Assembly (NCBI GenBank): GCA_028718185.1
Contig: JAQUMH010000001.1
Coordinates: 281,186 to 345,185, forward strand
DNA: 64,000 nt
DNA from: Elusimicrobiota bacterium
Lineage (GTDB): Bacteria; Elusimicrobiota; UBA8919
Direction of reading: 5' to 3'
The notes under the pieces are model-generated. The model worked only from the letters and a program-made list of their open reading frames with translations, had not been told where the DNA came from and searched no databases. Numbering within the stretch: position 1 is the first letter of the stretch; each line of letters begins with the position of its first letter. Below, one piece after another: positions 53,162-62,878 of this stretch. The translations under genes and the position numbers were made by a program.

Positions 53162-54604
53162 TTAACGCAAATTGAACGCTATGTTTTGGATTATGTTAAT
53201 GAATCGTTGCGGTAATATGCCTATTGTAATTGTAAAAAGGAGTGTGATTATCAGGACGGAAGTTACTATAGGCGAGGGCTTTACTATATTTTTTTGATTA
53301 CTATTTTTGAAAAACATATAGTAAACAATCCTTAAATAGTAATACAATGAAATAACGCTGTTTAAAACACCGACTACTGCCAGCCATATATAATTTGTTT
53401 TTATTGCACTTGCGAATAAGTAAAATTTTCCTATAAAACCTGAAAAAGGTGGAATGCCTGTCAAAGACAACAGAAAAACCGCTAATACCAATGATAATCC
53501 TAATGAGTGCTGTGATATTCCTGAATAATCAGATATTTCATCCGACTTGATATTATCAGAAATGGTAATTACACAAGTCCATACACCTAAATTCATAAAC
53601 AAATATGCCAGAGTATACATCATGACCGCTTCTATACCTAATTTATCTGCCACAGTAATACCGATAAACATATATCCTATCTGCGATATTGAAGAATATG
53701 CCAGAAGACGCTTGATATTCTTCTGCTGAATCGCAATCAGATTCCCTACTGTCATAGTTACTGCTGATAAAACAGCAAATATTAAACTCAGATTTATACT
53801 GCTATGCGGTATTGTGTAATTAAAAAAACGTATTATAGCAACCAGCCCGGCTATTTTAGGTGCTACAGATATAAACGCTGCAACAGGTGTTGGTGCACCC
53901 TCGAAAACATCCGGCGCCCAAGTATGAAACGGTACTAAAGAAACTTTGAAACCGAATCCTACAAGTATAAAAAATAATGCTAAAATAATAAACCTTGAAT
54001 CAAAAACGGAATTCGGATATGTAATGAACCTCAGGATTTCATTGTAATTAAGTGTTCCTGTAATACCGAAAAGAAGCGAAATTCCATACACCATTATAGC
54101 GGATGAAAATGCTCCTATCAAAAAATATTTTATAGCACCTTCACTGGATTTTAAATCTTTGCGCAAATAGCCGGTCAGAATATAAAATGGAATACTTATT
54201 AGCTCCATTGATATGTATAACATCAGCAGATTATTTGATGAAACCAGAAACATCATACCGGAAACAGCAAATAACGAGAGAGCGATATATTCCCCGAAAC
54301 CGACTGTAGATAATTTGTGCTCTTTTTCTTTCTTAAAATAATCATACGAAAGAAATATTATTAATATAGATGCAGCAAGAATTAGTATTTTAAAATATAC
54401 TGAAAAAGTATCGCTTGTAAACATATCTATCTGCTGCAAACTGGGCAATGCAAATAAATATACAATAGTACCAACCACCGATATAGAAGATATAAACAGA
54501 ATAATGTCATCTTTATTTCTTAAATTAAGCGTACTAAAGAACATTATTATCAATCCAGCTATACTTATTATCAATTCCGGTATAATTAGTTTTATAAGTT
54601 CCAT
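53162..54604 (-). CDS. nuoN: NADH-quinone oxidoreductase subunit N
   Basis: A 480-residue antiporter-like subunit with about 14 transmembrane helices. It contains the family segments YISMELISIPFYILTGYLR (conserved Glu in TM5), VPFHTWAPDVFEGAPTPVAA (conserved Lys/His region), and AFLLSLTGIPPFSGFIGKF-like core. It contributes one proton channel of complex I. The open frame extends to a GTG at 54646, but those 14 codons lie in a palindromic repeat; I chose ATG at 54604. No ribosome-binding site is visible before it, perhaps because the repeat displaced it. Confidence 0.92.
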   Translation of the reverse strand: MELIKLIIPELIISIAGLIIMFFSTLNLRNKDDIILFISSISVVGTIVYLFALPSLQQIDMFTSDTFSVYFKILILAASILIIFLSYDYFKKEKEHKLSTVGFGEYIALSLFAVSGMMFLVSSNNLLMLYISMELISIPFYILTGYLRKDLKSSEGAIKYFLIGAFSSAIMVYGISLLFGITGTLNYNEILRFITYPNSVFDSRFIILALFFILVGFGFKVSLVPFHTWAPDVFEGAPTPVAAFISVAPKIAGLVAIIRFFNYTIPHSSINLSLIFAVLSAVTMTVGNLIAIQQKNIKRLLAYSSISQIGYMFIGITVADKLGIEAVMMYTLAYLFMNLGVWTCVITISDNIKSDEISDYSGISQHSLGLSLVLAVFLLSLTGIPPFSGFIGKFYLFASAIKTNYIWLAVVGVLNSVISLYYYLRIVYYMFFKNSNQKNIVKPSPIVTSVLIITLLFTITIGILPQRFINIIQNIAFNLR

Positions 54605-54626
54605 ATTATTTGTAGTATCGGATATA

Positions 54627-54692
54627 GGCAGAGCAAGCTCTGCCACTACAATGTTGATTTAGTTGCCGACCTTGATCGGCACTAACTTGTTA
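54627..54692. repeat. Two palindromic elements between nuoM and nuoN
   Basis: GGCAGAGC-AA-GCTCTGCC (54627-54644) followed by ACTACAATGTTGATT, then AGTTGCCGACCTTGATCGGC (54661-54680) followed by ACTAACTTGT, which runs into the nuoM stop codon (54690-54692). The second unit matches the rsmG insertion with about three differences over 33 bases. Confidence 0.8.
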
Positions 54693-56147
54693 TTTTGTTA
54701 TTACATAAATTAAACTTGTTAGTGTTGTGTCCATAAGCTTCAATATCGGATTAGGATATACACCTATAACAATCATAAGTATTACTAAAGGTATAATAGC
54801 AATAAGTTCGCGAGCGGACATATCTTTCAGATTTTCCCATTTTGTATTCAACGGTCCAAGGAAAATCTTTCTTATCATTATAAGGAAAAAACCTGCAGTT
54901 ATCACTACGCCTGTCACAGCTATTACAGCAATTATCTTATTGGACATAAACATACCCAAAAAACACATAAATTCACTTACAAATCCTGCCAAACCCGGTA
55001 GACCCAATGATGCCATGCTTGTAGTTATCATTATACCGGTATAAATCGGCAACTTTACTCCCAGTCCGCCAAACCCGTCTATGTCCCTTATATGTGTCCT
55101 ATCGTACAGAACTCCTACAAGTAAAAATAAGCTACCGGTTATAATACCATGCGTTACCATCTGCAGCACAGCACCGTTAAAACCGATAATGTTAAGGGAT
55201 GCCATACCAAGCATGCAATAACCCATATGACTAATTGAAGAATAAGCAATCATTTTTTTCAAATCTTTTTGCGCCATTGAAACCAGAGCGCCATAAACAA
55301 CATTTATTACACCTATAACAGCAAACGGAATAATAAAATATTTTGCCGCATCAGGTAATATCGGGAAACTGGTACGCAATAAACCATAAATACCCATTTT
55401 AAGTAAAACACCGGCTAATATAACAGAAATAGCCGTCGGTGCTTCAACATGTGCATCAGGTAGCCATGTGTGGAAAGGAAAAGCTGGTATTTTTATGGCA
55501 AACCCTACATATAATGCAACAAAAATTATTGATTGACACTTAAAACTAAAATCCTTGTTCTGATTAATTAGTTCCATAATATTAAAAGTATGCGGAGTAG
55601 AATAAAAATATAGCCCAAGTATGGCAAGTAACATTATAACACTACCAAACAAAGTGTATAAGAAAAATTTTATGGCTGCGTATTCTTTTCTGGGTCCGCC
55701 CCATATTCCTATAAGAAAATACATAGGAACCAGCATTATTTCCCAGAAAATGTAAAACAAAAATAAATCCAATGATACAAAAACCCCTAACATTCCTGTC
55801 TCAAGAATAAGTAAAAAGAAAAAATATTCTTTTACACGGGTATTTATGTTGTAAGAATAAATGATGGAAAGCAAAGATAATAATCCCGTAAGCATAATCA
55901 ACGGTAAAGACAGACCGTCTATACCCATAAAATACTTTATATTAAATGCCGGTATCCAGCTGAATTGCTCTACAAACTGCATCTGGTTAGTTTTCGTATT
56001 GAAATTTAATAACAACCAGATGCTTAGAAAAAGAACTATCGCAGAAAACAAAGTTGCAATAACGCGAATAAATATTTCTCTTTCTTTCGGTGTAAAGAGT
56101 ATAATCATTGCGGCTAATAACGGTAAAAAAGTTATAAAACTAAGCAT
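54690..56147 (-). CDS. nuoM: NADH-quinone oxidoreductase subunit M
   Basis: A 485-residue antiporter-like subunit with about 14 helices. The conserved glutamate of TM5 is in YIFWEIMLVPMYFLIG. The segment FPFHTWLPDAHVEAPTAISV holds the second conserved charged set. It is the middle proton-pumping subunit. The stop codon abuts a repeat; a further 71-base gap with a repeat separates it from nuoL. Confidence 0.95.
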   Translation of the reverse strand: MLSFITFLPLLAAMIILFTPKEREIFIRVIATLFSAIVLFLSIWLLLNFNTKTNQMQFVEQFSWIPAFNIKYFMGIDGLSLPLIMLTGLLSLLSIIYSYNINTRVKEYFFFLLILETGMLGVFVSLDLFLFYIFWEIMLVPMYFLIGIWGGPRKEYAAIKFFLYTLFGSVIMLLAILGLYFYSTPHTFNIMELINQNKDFSFKCQSIIFVALYVGFAIKIPAFPFHTWLPDAHVEAPTAISVILAGVLLKMGIYGLLRTSFPILPDAAKYFIIPFAVIGVINVVYGALVSMAQKDLKKMIAYSSISHMGYCMLGMASLNIIGFNGAVLQMVTHGIITGSLFLLVGVLYDRTHIRDIDGFGGLGVKLPIYTGIMITTSMASLGLPGLAGFVSEFMCFLGMFMSNKIIAVIAVTGVVITAGFFLIMIRKIFLGPLNTKWENLKDMSARELIAIIPLVILMIVIGVYPNPILKLMDTTLTSLIYVITK

Positions 56148-56167
56148 ATTTGGAAATCCCCCATATC

Positions 56168-56219
56168 AATTTAGGCACGCCAAGGGCGTGCAACTACAAA
56201 CATTGAAATTCCTATACAT
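56168..56219. repeat. Palindromic element between nuoL and nuoM
   Basis: TTTAGGCACGCCAAGGGCGT, then GCAACTACAAACATTGAAAT and TCCTATACAT. The 7-bp stem GCACGCC/GGCGTGC is perfect. It is nearly identical to 39235-39283 and directly abuts the nuoL stop codon at 56219-56221. Confidence 0.85.
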
Positions 56220-58150
56220 TAAAATAATTGTATTAATAATAAAATACCCAGTCCTAACGTTATAAAAAGCAGATAATTTTGTACTAATCCTGTCTGCAAT
56301 TTACGTAATAATTTTCCGAATAAATTTACTGCGTTTGCGACAGAATTGACCAGAAAATCAATTACATATATATCAAACGTGTTTTTAATTTTACTTATTA
56401 AACGTGTCCCCGTGGCAAAACCGTTTACTGCGCCATCAATAACTTTTAAATCGAACGTTGATAGAATTTTAGTTAATGAAAACATAGGTTTAATTAACGC
56501 CAACTGATACATTTCATCAAAATAATATTTATTAATAAGTAATTTATGTATGCCTTTTAGCTCTTTTGCAAACTTCTCCACTTTGAGTATTTTTGAATAA
56601 TACATTATATATGCAAGTCCTATTCCTAAAAATGCAACAATAGATGAAATAACCGGCACTAATAAAGATTTGTTTTGTTCATTATTATCACCTGCATAAT
56701 TCAATAACCGTCCGAAAATATTATTTACAGTTAATATTTTGCCTAATATAACAGCAAATACGGATAAAACTATTAATGCAAATGACATATTAAAAGGCGA
56801 TTCATGGCAATGCTTATATTTCTCCATATTCCGGGGTACGCCTGTAAAAGTAAGAAAGTATGCTCTGAACATATAAAATGCCGTTAAAAATGCCACTAAC
56901 GTTGCAACTATATACAGACCCATATTACCGCTGTTATATATAGAAATTAGAATTTCATCTTTTGAAAAAAATCCTGCAAATGGCCATATACCTGATATGG
57001 ATAAACTTCCAATAAGAAATGTAATTGAAGTAATTTTCATTTTACCGTGCAAACTGCCCATATCATTCATATCGTTTGTATGTACCGCGTGTATTACGCT
57101 ACCGGCACATAAAAACAGAAGTGCCTTAAAAAATGCGTGTGTTATTAAATGAAACATTCCTGCAACAGGATTGCCGACACCGAGTGCCAACATCATATAT
57201 CCTAACTGGGATATTGTTGAAAATGCTAAAACACGTTTTAAATCAATCGTTACTAAAGCCATTGTACCTGCTAAAAATGCTGTTATGATACCTATAACAC
57301 AAACCACATTCAACGCTGTTGCTGATAACGAAAAAAGGAAATAACATCTGACAACCATATAAACACCTGCTGCAACCATAGTAGCTGCATGAATTAACGC
57401 TGAAACAGGTGTCGGTCCTTCCATGGCGTCAGGTAACCATACATGTAAAGGAAATTGGGCTGATTTACCTACAGCACCGCAAAAAAGAAATAGTGGTATA
57501 GCAGTCATTAAAAGGTTGGACATCGTATGGTGTTGAGACATCTGCTGAATTTGAAGAATGTTAAATGTGCCGAATGTAGCAAATAATAAAAATATTCCTA
57601 TGTAGAACCCAAAATCCCCTATTTTAGTGGTTATGAATGCTTTATTGCCGGCTAATGCAGCTGATTTTTTCTCAAACCAGAACCCTATCAACAGATAAGA
57701 ACATAACCCTACCAATTCCCAACAAATGAATAGTTGTATAAAGTTATTTGAGAGAACTAAACCTAACATTGAAGCAGTAAACAAAGAAAGATATGAAAAA
57801 AATCGCATGTATCTTAAATCATCTTCCATATATCCCATTGAATATATCTGGATAAGGAAACTTATAAATGTTACCATTGTTATCATAATTACTGATAGTC
57901 CATCAACAATAATACCTAACTCAAATTGATAATGTCCTACGGCAAACCATTTCAATGATAGTTCTTGAGTAACTGTTCCTGATGTTGTTACAATAAGAAC
58001 TATAAGTGTTTTTAATGAAATTAAAAATGATATGAATATTCCTGTTATACCAATAAATACTCCTTTTTTAGGAAAATATTTCCCGAAGAAAAACATAATT
58101 ATTGCACATACTAAAGGTATAACCGGCACAAGATATAAGTATTGTTGCAT
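56219..58150 (-). CDS. nuoL: NADH-quinone oxidoreductase subunit L
   Basis: A 643-residue subunit with the antiporter core plus the long C-terminal lateral helix. It contains LFICWELVGLCSYLLIGFWF (TM5 Glu) and FPLHVWLPDAMEGPTPVSAL. It is the distal proton pump with the HL arm. It starts seven bases before nuoK ends, within the operon. Confidence 0.95.
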   Translation of the reverse strand: MQQYLYLVPVIPLVCAIIMFFFGKYFPKKGVFIGITGIFISFLISLKTLIVLIVTTSGTVTQELSLKWFAVGHYQFELGIIVDGLSVIMITMVTFISFLIQIYSMGYMEDDLRYMRFFSYLSLFTASMLGLVLSNNFIQLFICWELVGLCSYLLIGFWFEKKSAALAGNKAFITTKIGDFGFYIGIFLLFATFGTFNILQIQQMSQHHTMSNLLMTAIPLFLFCGAVGKSAQFPLHVWLPDAMEGPTPVSALIHAATMVAAGVYMVVRCYFLFSLSATALNVVCVIGIITAFLAGTMALVTIDLKRVLAFSTISQLGYMMLALGVGNPVAGMFHLITHAFFKALLFLCAGSVIHAVHTNDMNDMGSLHGKMKITSITFLIGSLSISGIWPFAGFFSKDEILISIYNSGNMGLYIVATLVAFLTAFYMFRAYFLTFTGVPRNMEKYKHCHESPFNMSFALIVLSVFAVILGKILTVNNIFGRLLNYAGDNNEQNKSLLVPVISSIVAFLGIGLAYIMYYSKILKVEKFAKELKGIHKLLINKYYFDEMYQLALIKPMFSLTKILSTFDLKVIDGAVNGFATGTRLISKIKNTFDIYVIDFLVNSVANAVNLFGKLLRKLQTGLVQNYLLFITLGLGILLLIQLF

Positions 58151-58157
58151 AAGAACA

Positions 58158-58469
58158 CTAACCCTTCATAAGATTGATTTTTTCTATAAAAACTGTTTCA
58201 AAATTGCGATATACCGCCAACACCAATGTCAGTCCGACAGCAGCTTCTGCTACTGCCAAAGTAATAACAAATATTGCGAAAATATGACCTGTTAATTTAT
58301 ATGGTATAACATATTTGTTGAATGCAATTAAATTTATGTTTGCTGCATTGAACATAAGTTCTATAGACATAAGGATACCGATGATATTTCGGCGTGTAAG
58401 CACACCGAATATCCCTATAACAAAAAGTATCCCCGATAAAACTATATAATGTATTAATGTAATTTCCAT
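58158..58469 (-). CDS. nuoK: NADH-quinone oxidoreductase subunit K
   Basis: A 103-residue, three-helix subunit of normal length. GIFGVLTRRNIIGILMSIEL and the following MFNAANIN are conserved; the two membrane glutamates are in SIELM and VAEAAVGL. It links NuoJ to NuoN in the membrane arm. Confidence 0.95.
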   Translation of the reverse strand: MEITLIHYIVLSGILFVIGIFGVLTRRNIIGILMSIELMFNAANINLIAFNKYVIPYKLTGHIFAIFVITLAVAEAAVGLTLVLAVYRNFETVFIEKINLMKG

Positions 58470-58472
58470 ATA

Positions 58473-58982
58473 TTATTTTTTATTTTCCCTTGTGAAAACA
58501 ACCGCACCTATTAATGCTGAAATTAAAACCAGTGATATTACTTCAAATGGTAAAACATATTCACCGAACAATAATTTTCCCAAAGATATTGTCGTCGCCG
58601 GCAAAGATTGTCCTGTATTTTGAATTAATGAATTTAACTTTAATATTTTAGCGAATGGAATTGCGAAAATTATAGTACACAAAATAAATCCACATATTAC
58701 TATAGACTTGAACCATTGTTCATTAGTCTGCTTAAATTTTGTATTTGTAACTTTTTGCGTCAACATAATTGTAAATAACATCAGGACCATAATGCCGCCT
58801 ACGTATACTAAAATCTGCGCTGCCGCAAAAAAATCCGCCCTTAATATAATGTAGATACCTGCAACACCAATCAAGCATAGAATGAGGAACAAAGCACTAT
58901 GTAAAATATTACGCAATGTTACTACAAGTATTGCCGATATAATAATTATACCTGCCGTAAAATAAAAAATTATCCCTACCAT
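58473..58982 (-). CDS. nuoJ: NADH-quinone oxidoreductase subunit J
   Basis: A 169-residue subunit with five helices. Family motif VYVGGIMVLMLFTIML is present (AAQILVYVGGIMVLMLF). It overlaps nuoI by seven bases and ends three bases before nuoK, so the block is tightly packed here. Confidence 0.94.
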   Translation of the reverse strand: MVGIIFYFTAGIIIISAILVVTLRNILHSALFLILCLIGVAGIYIILRADFFAAAQILVYVGGIMVLMLFTIMLTQKVTNTKFKQTNEQWFKSIVICGFILCTIIFAIPFAKILKLNSLIQNTGQSLPATTISLGKLLFGEYVLPFEVISLVLISALIGAVVFTRENKK

Positions 58983-59380
58983 TTTGTAGTCATCTCTTCC
59001 CGATTATAAAAAACAATTTCATAATTTTTAGTATGTTTTATAGCTTTAATTTTTAGCGGACAGATTTCCACACATAAACCGCAAAAATTACATCTGCCGT
59101 TGAATACCTCATAAGATTCCACAAATCTTTTTCCGGTTATTTCATCTTTTCTCGTTTGTAAAGTTATACATTGGGACGGACAAATGCGTGCACATAAACC
59201 ACATCCGGTACATATAGATTTATCGTAACTCAGCACTCCGCGGAACCTATCCGGTAAAACCAATTTTTGTTCCGGATACCGGACAGTAACAGCATGTGTA
59301 AAAAGGTATTTTAATGTAATCCTAAATCCTTTTATTAAACTTATAAATCCGTTAAAAATAGTTAAAAGATAACTTTTCAT
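58976..59380 (-). CDS. nuoI: NADH-quinone oxidoreductase subunit I (2x[4Fe-4S])
   Basis: A 134-residue ferredoxin-like subunit with CTGCGLCARICPSQCI and CNFCGLCVEICP, providing clusters N6a and N6b. An amphipathic N-terminal helix (FNGFISLIKGFRITLKYL) docks it to the membrane. It lies after the repeat-containing gap that separates it from nuoH. Confidence 0.94.
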   Translation of the reverse strand: MKSYLLTIFNGFISLIKGFRITLKYLFTHAVTVRYPEQKLVLPDRFRGVLSYDKSICTGCGLCARICPSQCITLQTRKDEITGKRFVESYEVFNGRCNFCGLCVEICPLKIKAIKHTKNYEIVFYNREEMTTKW

Positions 59381-59428
59381 AAGAACAGATTAACATACGT
59401 GATTCATTAGCGGAATATTCAACAAGTA

Positions 59429-59490
59429 CCCCCCTAGTTTTGCTCTGCAAAACTGGCAGGGGGGTTCTCCTTTTCATATGAAAAGGAGAA
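59429..59490. repeat. Palindromic element overlapping the nuoH 3' end
   Basis: CCCCCC-T-AGTTTTG-CTCTG-CAAAACT-GGCA-GGGGGG (59429-59464), followed by a 26-base perfect palindrome (59465-59490) with arms TTCTCCTTTTCAT. The nuoH stop codon (59474-59476) lies within the palindrome. Related copies occur at 46685-46813 and 62331-62370. Confidence 0.8.
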
Positions 59491-60517
59491 CAAAACCTGC
59501 TAAAAGTATATTCGCAAAACTTAACGGGATAAGAAATTTCCAGTTAAATTCCATCATTCTATCCACTCTTAAACGGGGAAGAGTCCATCTTACCCACATA
59601 AATATAAATACAATAAAATACGTCTTTAGCAAAAACCATATTGATGAAGGTAAAATGGGTCCGTTTCCACCACCTAAAAACAATGTAGTGGCAATGCAAG
59701 ATGCTAAAAACATATATAAAAATTCTGCCAGGAAAAAAAACGCAAACTTCAATCCGGAATATTCCGTATTATACCCTGAAACAAGTTCTGATTCTGCTTC
59801 GGGTATATCAAACGGCACACGGTTTGTCTCTGCTATTGAAGAAGTTAAATAAATAAAAAAGGATATTATACCTACTACCGGATAAAAAATAAACCAGTGA
59901 TAATTATGCTGGTGTTTTACAATCCTATTCATATTCAACGATTCAGCCGACATCAGTACTGGAACTATAGATAAAATACGCGGTATTTCATATGAAATCA
60001 TCTGTGCTCCTGCCCTTAATCCTCCTATCAGACTATATTTGTTGCCGGAACTCCATCCTGCTATAATCACTCCTATTACTGTTATGCTTGAAATAGCAAA
60101 TATATACAATATTCCTAAATCTATATCTGCTACAGAAAGATTTTCACCAAAAGGTATAACAGCATAACATAGAAATGCCGGTATAAAAACTATTACAGGT
60201 GCTAATAGATGTAACCATTTATCGGCGCACTCCGGAACGATATCTTCTTTTAAAAATAATTTTATAGCATCTGCAATCGTCTGTGCCCAACCATGCCAGC
60301 CACCGGTCCGCATAGGACCCAACCTAACTTGCATATGTGCGGATATTTTTCTTTCCCACCATACAAGAAAAAGAACCGTAACTATTAGAAATACAAGAAC
60401 AATAATTACCTGAACAAATGTAATAAAAATATCATAAATAACCATAGAAATGTTATATTTAGTAGCTAAAACTTTTAATATTTCATCAATTCTGCTGAAT
60501 AATTTATATATTTCCAT
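59474..60517 (-). CDS. nuoH: NADH-quinone oxidoreductase subunit H
   Basis: A 347-residue, eight-helix subunit that carries the quinone channel. It contains QVRLGPMRTGGWHGWAQT, ADAIKLFLKEDIVP and the acidic SIAETNRVPFDIPEAESEL. The final residues VLLFI and the stop are encoded by the palindromic element at 59465-59490, so the original C-terminus may have differed. A 220-base gap with another element separates it from nuoD. Confidence 0.94.
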   Translation of the reverse strand: MEIYKLFSRIDEILKVLATKYNISMVIYDIFITFVQVIIVLVFLIVTVLFLVWWERKISAHMQVRLGPMRTGGWHGWAQTIADAIKLFLKEDIVPECADKWLHLLAPVIVFIPAFLCYAVIPFGENLSVADIDLGILYIFAISSITVIGVIIAGWSSGNKYSLIGGLRAGAQMISYEIPRILSIVPVLMSAESLNMNRIVKHQHNYHWFIFYPVVGIISFFIYLTSSIAETNRVPFDIPEAESELVSGYNTEYSGLKFAFFFLAEFLYMFLASCIATTLFLGGGNGPILPSSIWFLLKTYFIVFIFMWVRWTLPRLRVDRMMEFNWKFLIPLSFANILLAGFVLLFI

Positions 60518-60593
60518 TATACTTTTTTCAGAAAACTCTTATAAGTACAAAGTATTCCGCTTTGATTCCCCGGGTGTCATAACCCACGATTTT

Positions 60594-60706
60594 TGTCATT
60601 GCTAGAACCGATTTATTGGCTCATGGCAATCTCGCCTTTGACGAACTACGTTTTATGAGATTGCTTCGCTATCGCCTGCCTACCGCCAGGCAGGCTCGCA
60701 ATAACA
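60594..60706. repeat. Imperfect palindromic element with nested hairpins (nuoD-nuoH gap)
   Basis: Ends TGTCATTGC... and ...GCAATAACA form the outer arms; GGCAATCTC and GAGATTGCT form the next pair. Near the right end, GCCTGCCT-ACCGCC-AGGCAGGC (60674-60695) is a separate hairpin. No gene is present in 60518-60737. The arrangement resembles widespread TCATTGCGAG...-type MITE-like elements. Confidence 0.7.
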
Positions 60707-60737
60707 GTGCGACATAATCTCGTAACATATAGGGGAG

Positions 60738-61841
60738 CTATCGGTCTATCTCACCCAATACAATATCAATTGAGCCTAAAATAGCAACCATATCTGCTAT
60801 TTTCCGTCCTACTAATAACTTCTTTAATATCTGCAAATTAGAAAATGAAGGTGTTCGCACTTTCAATCTATAAGGTCTTTCTGTTCCGTCACTGACTAAA
60901 AAAATCCCTAAATCGCCTTTTGGAGATTCTACGTGTACATATGTTTCTCCCGGACGTATGGTTTTAGGAGTTTTTGTAGTATAATCGCCGTACTGGGGTA
61001 TGCTCTTTAATGCCTGTTCAATTATACGAACCGATTCCTCCATTTCCATCATACGCACATAATATCTGTCCCAGCAATCGCCATTCGTACCGGTCGGTAT
61101 ATCAAACTCAAATTTTTTATAAATAGAATAAGTATCATCTTTTCTTATATCGTACTTTACGCCTGATGCGCGCAGCATAGGACCACTCACACCAAAATCA
61201 ATAAGATCTTCTTTTGAAACTGTACCTACGTTTTTTGTCCTGTCAAGAAATATAACATTATTAGTCAATAAATCATTGTATTCTTTGAATCTTGGTTTAA
61301 TCCAATTTATGAATTTCCAGCAACTATCAATCCATCCTTCGGGTAAATCTTTTGCTACCCCGCCTATCCGTATATAATTATATGTAAGTCGGCTACCACA
61401 TACAGATTCAAATAAATCAATTATCATTTCGCGTTCACGAAAGGCATAGAAAAACGGTGAAATTGCACCTATGTCTGCCCCATAGATACCAAAAAAAATC
61501 AAATGAGATGCCATTCTCTGTAATTCTAACATTATAACCCGCATATATTCTGCTTTTTCCGGAACCTGAATACTCATAAGTTTTTCAACTGCTAAACAGA
61601 ATACCATATCATTAGTCATCGAAGATACATAGTCCAATCTATCCATCAAAACAATACATTGAAGATATGTCCTTGATTCAGCAAGTTTTTCTATACCGCG
61701 ATGTAAATAACCAATATGTGCTTTAACATCAGTTAAAACTTCACCGTCAAGCGTAACAACAAGTCTCAACACGCCATGTGTGGATGGATGCTGAGGACCG
61801 ACATTCAAAAACATTTCTTCTGTATGCAGCTTTTTAATCAT
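60738..61841 (-). CDS. nuoD: NADH-quinone oxidoreductase subunit D
   Basis: A 367-residue 49-kDa-type subunit. It has [20 protein letters not shown] (quinone-site histidine), [20 protein letters not shown] and the C-terminal [14 protein letters not shown]. It forms the quinone pocket with NuoB and NuoH. The start overlaps the nuoC stop by eight bases. Confidence 0.95.
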   Translation of the reverse strand: MIKKLHTEEMFLNVGPQHPSTHGVLRLVVTLDGEVLTDVKAHIGYLHRGIEKLAESRTYLQCIVLMDRLDYVSSMTNDMVFCLAVEKLMSIQVPEKAEYMRVIMLELQRMASHLIFFGIYGADIGAISPFFYAFREREMIIDLFESVCGSRLTYNYIRIGGVAKDLPEGWIDSCWKFINWIKPRFKEYNDLLTNNVIFLDRTKNVGTVSKEDLIDFGVSGPMLRASGVKYDIRKDDTYSIYKKFEFDIPTGTNGDCWDRYYVRMMEMEESVRIIEQALKSIPQYGDYTTKTPKTIRPGETYVHVESPKGDLGIFLVSDGTERPYRLKVRTPSFSNLQILKKLLVGRKIADMVAILGSIDIVLGEIDR

Positions 61842-62304
61842 ATTTATCCTGAATGTGAATATAATCTTTACGCAACGGATATCCTTCCCAATCTTCCGGT
61901 AATAAAATCCTGGTTAAATCAGGGTGTCCATTAAATTTTATGCCAAATAAATCGTATATTTCACGTTCAAACCAATTTGCACCGGCAATAATAGGAATAA
62001 TTGAATCAACTTCAGGCTTATCTCTTTCAACTTTAACCTTAATCACAATTTTATGCCCGTATGTGAATGAAAAAAGATAAAATACAAGTTCAAAATATTC
62101 TTTATAATCTACTGCCGTAATGAAAGACAGATAATCAAATAAAATAGATTTATCTTCTTTAAAATATTTACATATTTCTAATATTTTTTCTTTAGGAATA
62201 TCAATGTGTAATATATCATCCTGATATACATTATCTTGTCTTTGAAATTCTTTTACATATTTAAACCTGACTTTTATTAAATTTAATAATTCTGATTTAT
62301 TCAT
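61834..62304 (-). CDS. nuoC: NADH-quinone oxidoreductase subunit C
   Basis: A 156-residue 30-kDa-type subunit. The signature [20 protein letters not shown] followed by [21 protein letters not shown] is intact. It is not fused to NuoD. It overlaps nuoD by eight bases and is separated from nuoB by the repeat at 62331-62370. Confidence 0.95.
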   Translation of the reverse strand: MNKSELLNLIKVRFKYVKEFQRQDNVYQDDILHIDIPKEKILEICKYFKEDKSILFDYLSFITAVDYKEYFELVFYLFSFTYGHKIVIKVKVERDKPEVDSIIPIIAGANWFEREIYDLFGIKFNGHPDLTRILLPEDWEGYPLRKDYIHIQDKYD

Positions 62305-62330
62305 AATTTTTTGCAGAATGCGAAAAATGT

Positions 62331-62370
62331 ATCCCCCTGTCAGTTTTGTCTACGACAAAACTAGGGGGAT
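62331..62370. repeat. Palindromic element between nuoB and nuoC
   Basis: ATCCCCCT-GTC-AGTTTTGTC-TAC-GACAAAACT-AGGGGGAT is perfect apart from a three-base bulge. It shares the AGTTTTGTC core with 46724-46744. It lies four bases from the nuoB stop. Confidence 0.85.
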
Positions 62371-62374
62371 TGCT

Positions 62375-62878
62375 TTATAGATGCATTTTTTTAATTTTTT
62401 CCTGCAGTTTAATTACTGCATGCATTAATGCCTCAGGTCTTACCGGACAACCGGGTACATATATATCTACCGGAATTATTTTATCTACCCCTTTAACGAC
62501 AGAATACGAATTGTAAAACGGTCCGCCGGTATTAGCACAACTTCCCATAGAAATAACAAATTTTGGTTCAGGCATCTGACGATATAACCTTATAATAGCA
62601 GGTGCCATTTTTTTCACAACAGTCCCGGCAACTATCATGCAATCAGCCTGCCTTGGAGTAGGACGCATAAATACACCAAATCTATCAAAATCAAATCTAC
62701 TGGCATATGAAGACATCATTTCTATAGCACAGCATGCTAATCCAAAAGTAAGCGGCCAAACAGATGACATTCTTGACCAGTTAATAATAAATTCTGTTGA
62801 AGTAAGTAAAATTTTCCCGCCAAACGGTAACTTACGCGATATTACGGGAATTTTATCAAGAATTATACTATTTACCAT
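62375..62878 (-). CDS. nuoB: NADH-quinone oxidoreductase subunit B
   Basis: A 167-residue PSST-type subunit. It carries the N2 cluster ligands in [11 protein letters not shown], then MGSCANTGG and [12 protein letters not shown]. It is the last electron carrier before quinone. Its start overlaps the nuoA end by seven bases. Confidence 0.95.
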   Translation of the reverse strand: MVNSIILDKIPVISRKLPFGGKILLTSTEFIINWSRMSSVWPLTFGLACCAIEMMSSYASRFDFDRFGVFMRPTPRQADCMIVAGTVVKKMAPAIIRLYRQMPEPKFVISMGSCANTGGPFYNSYSVVKGVDKIIPVDIYVPGCPVRPEALMHAVIKLQEKIKKMHL

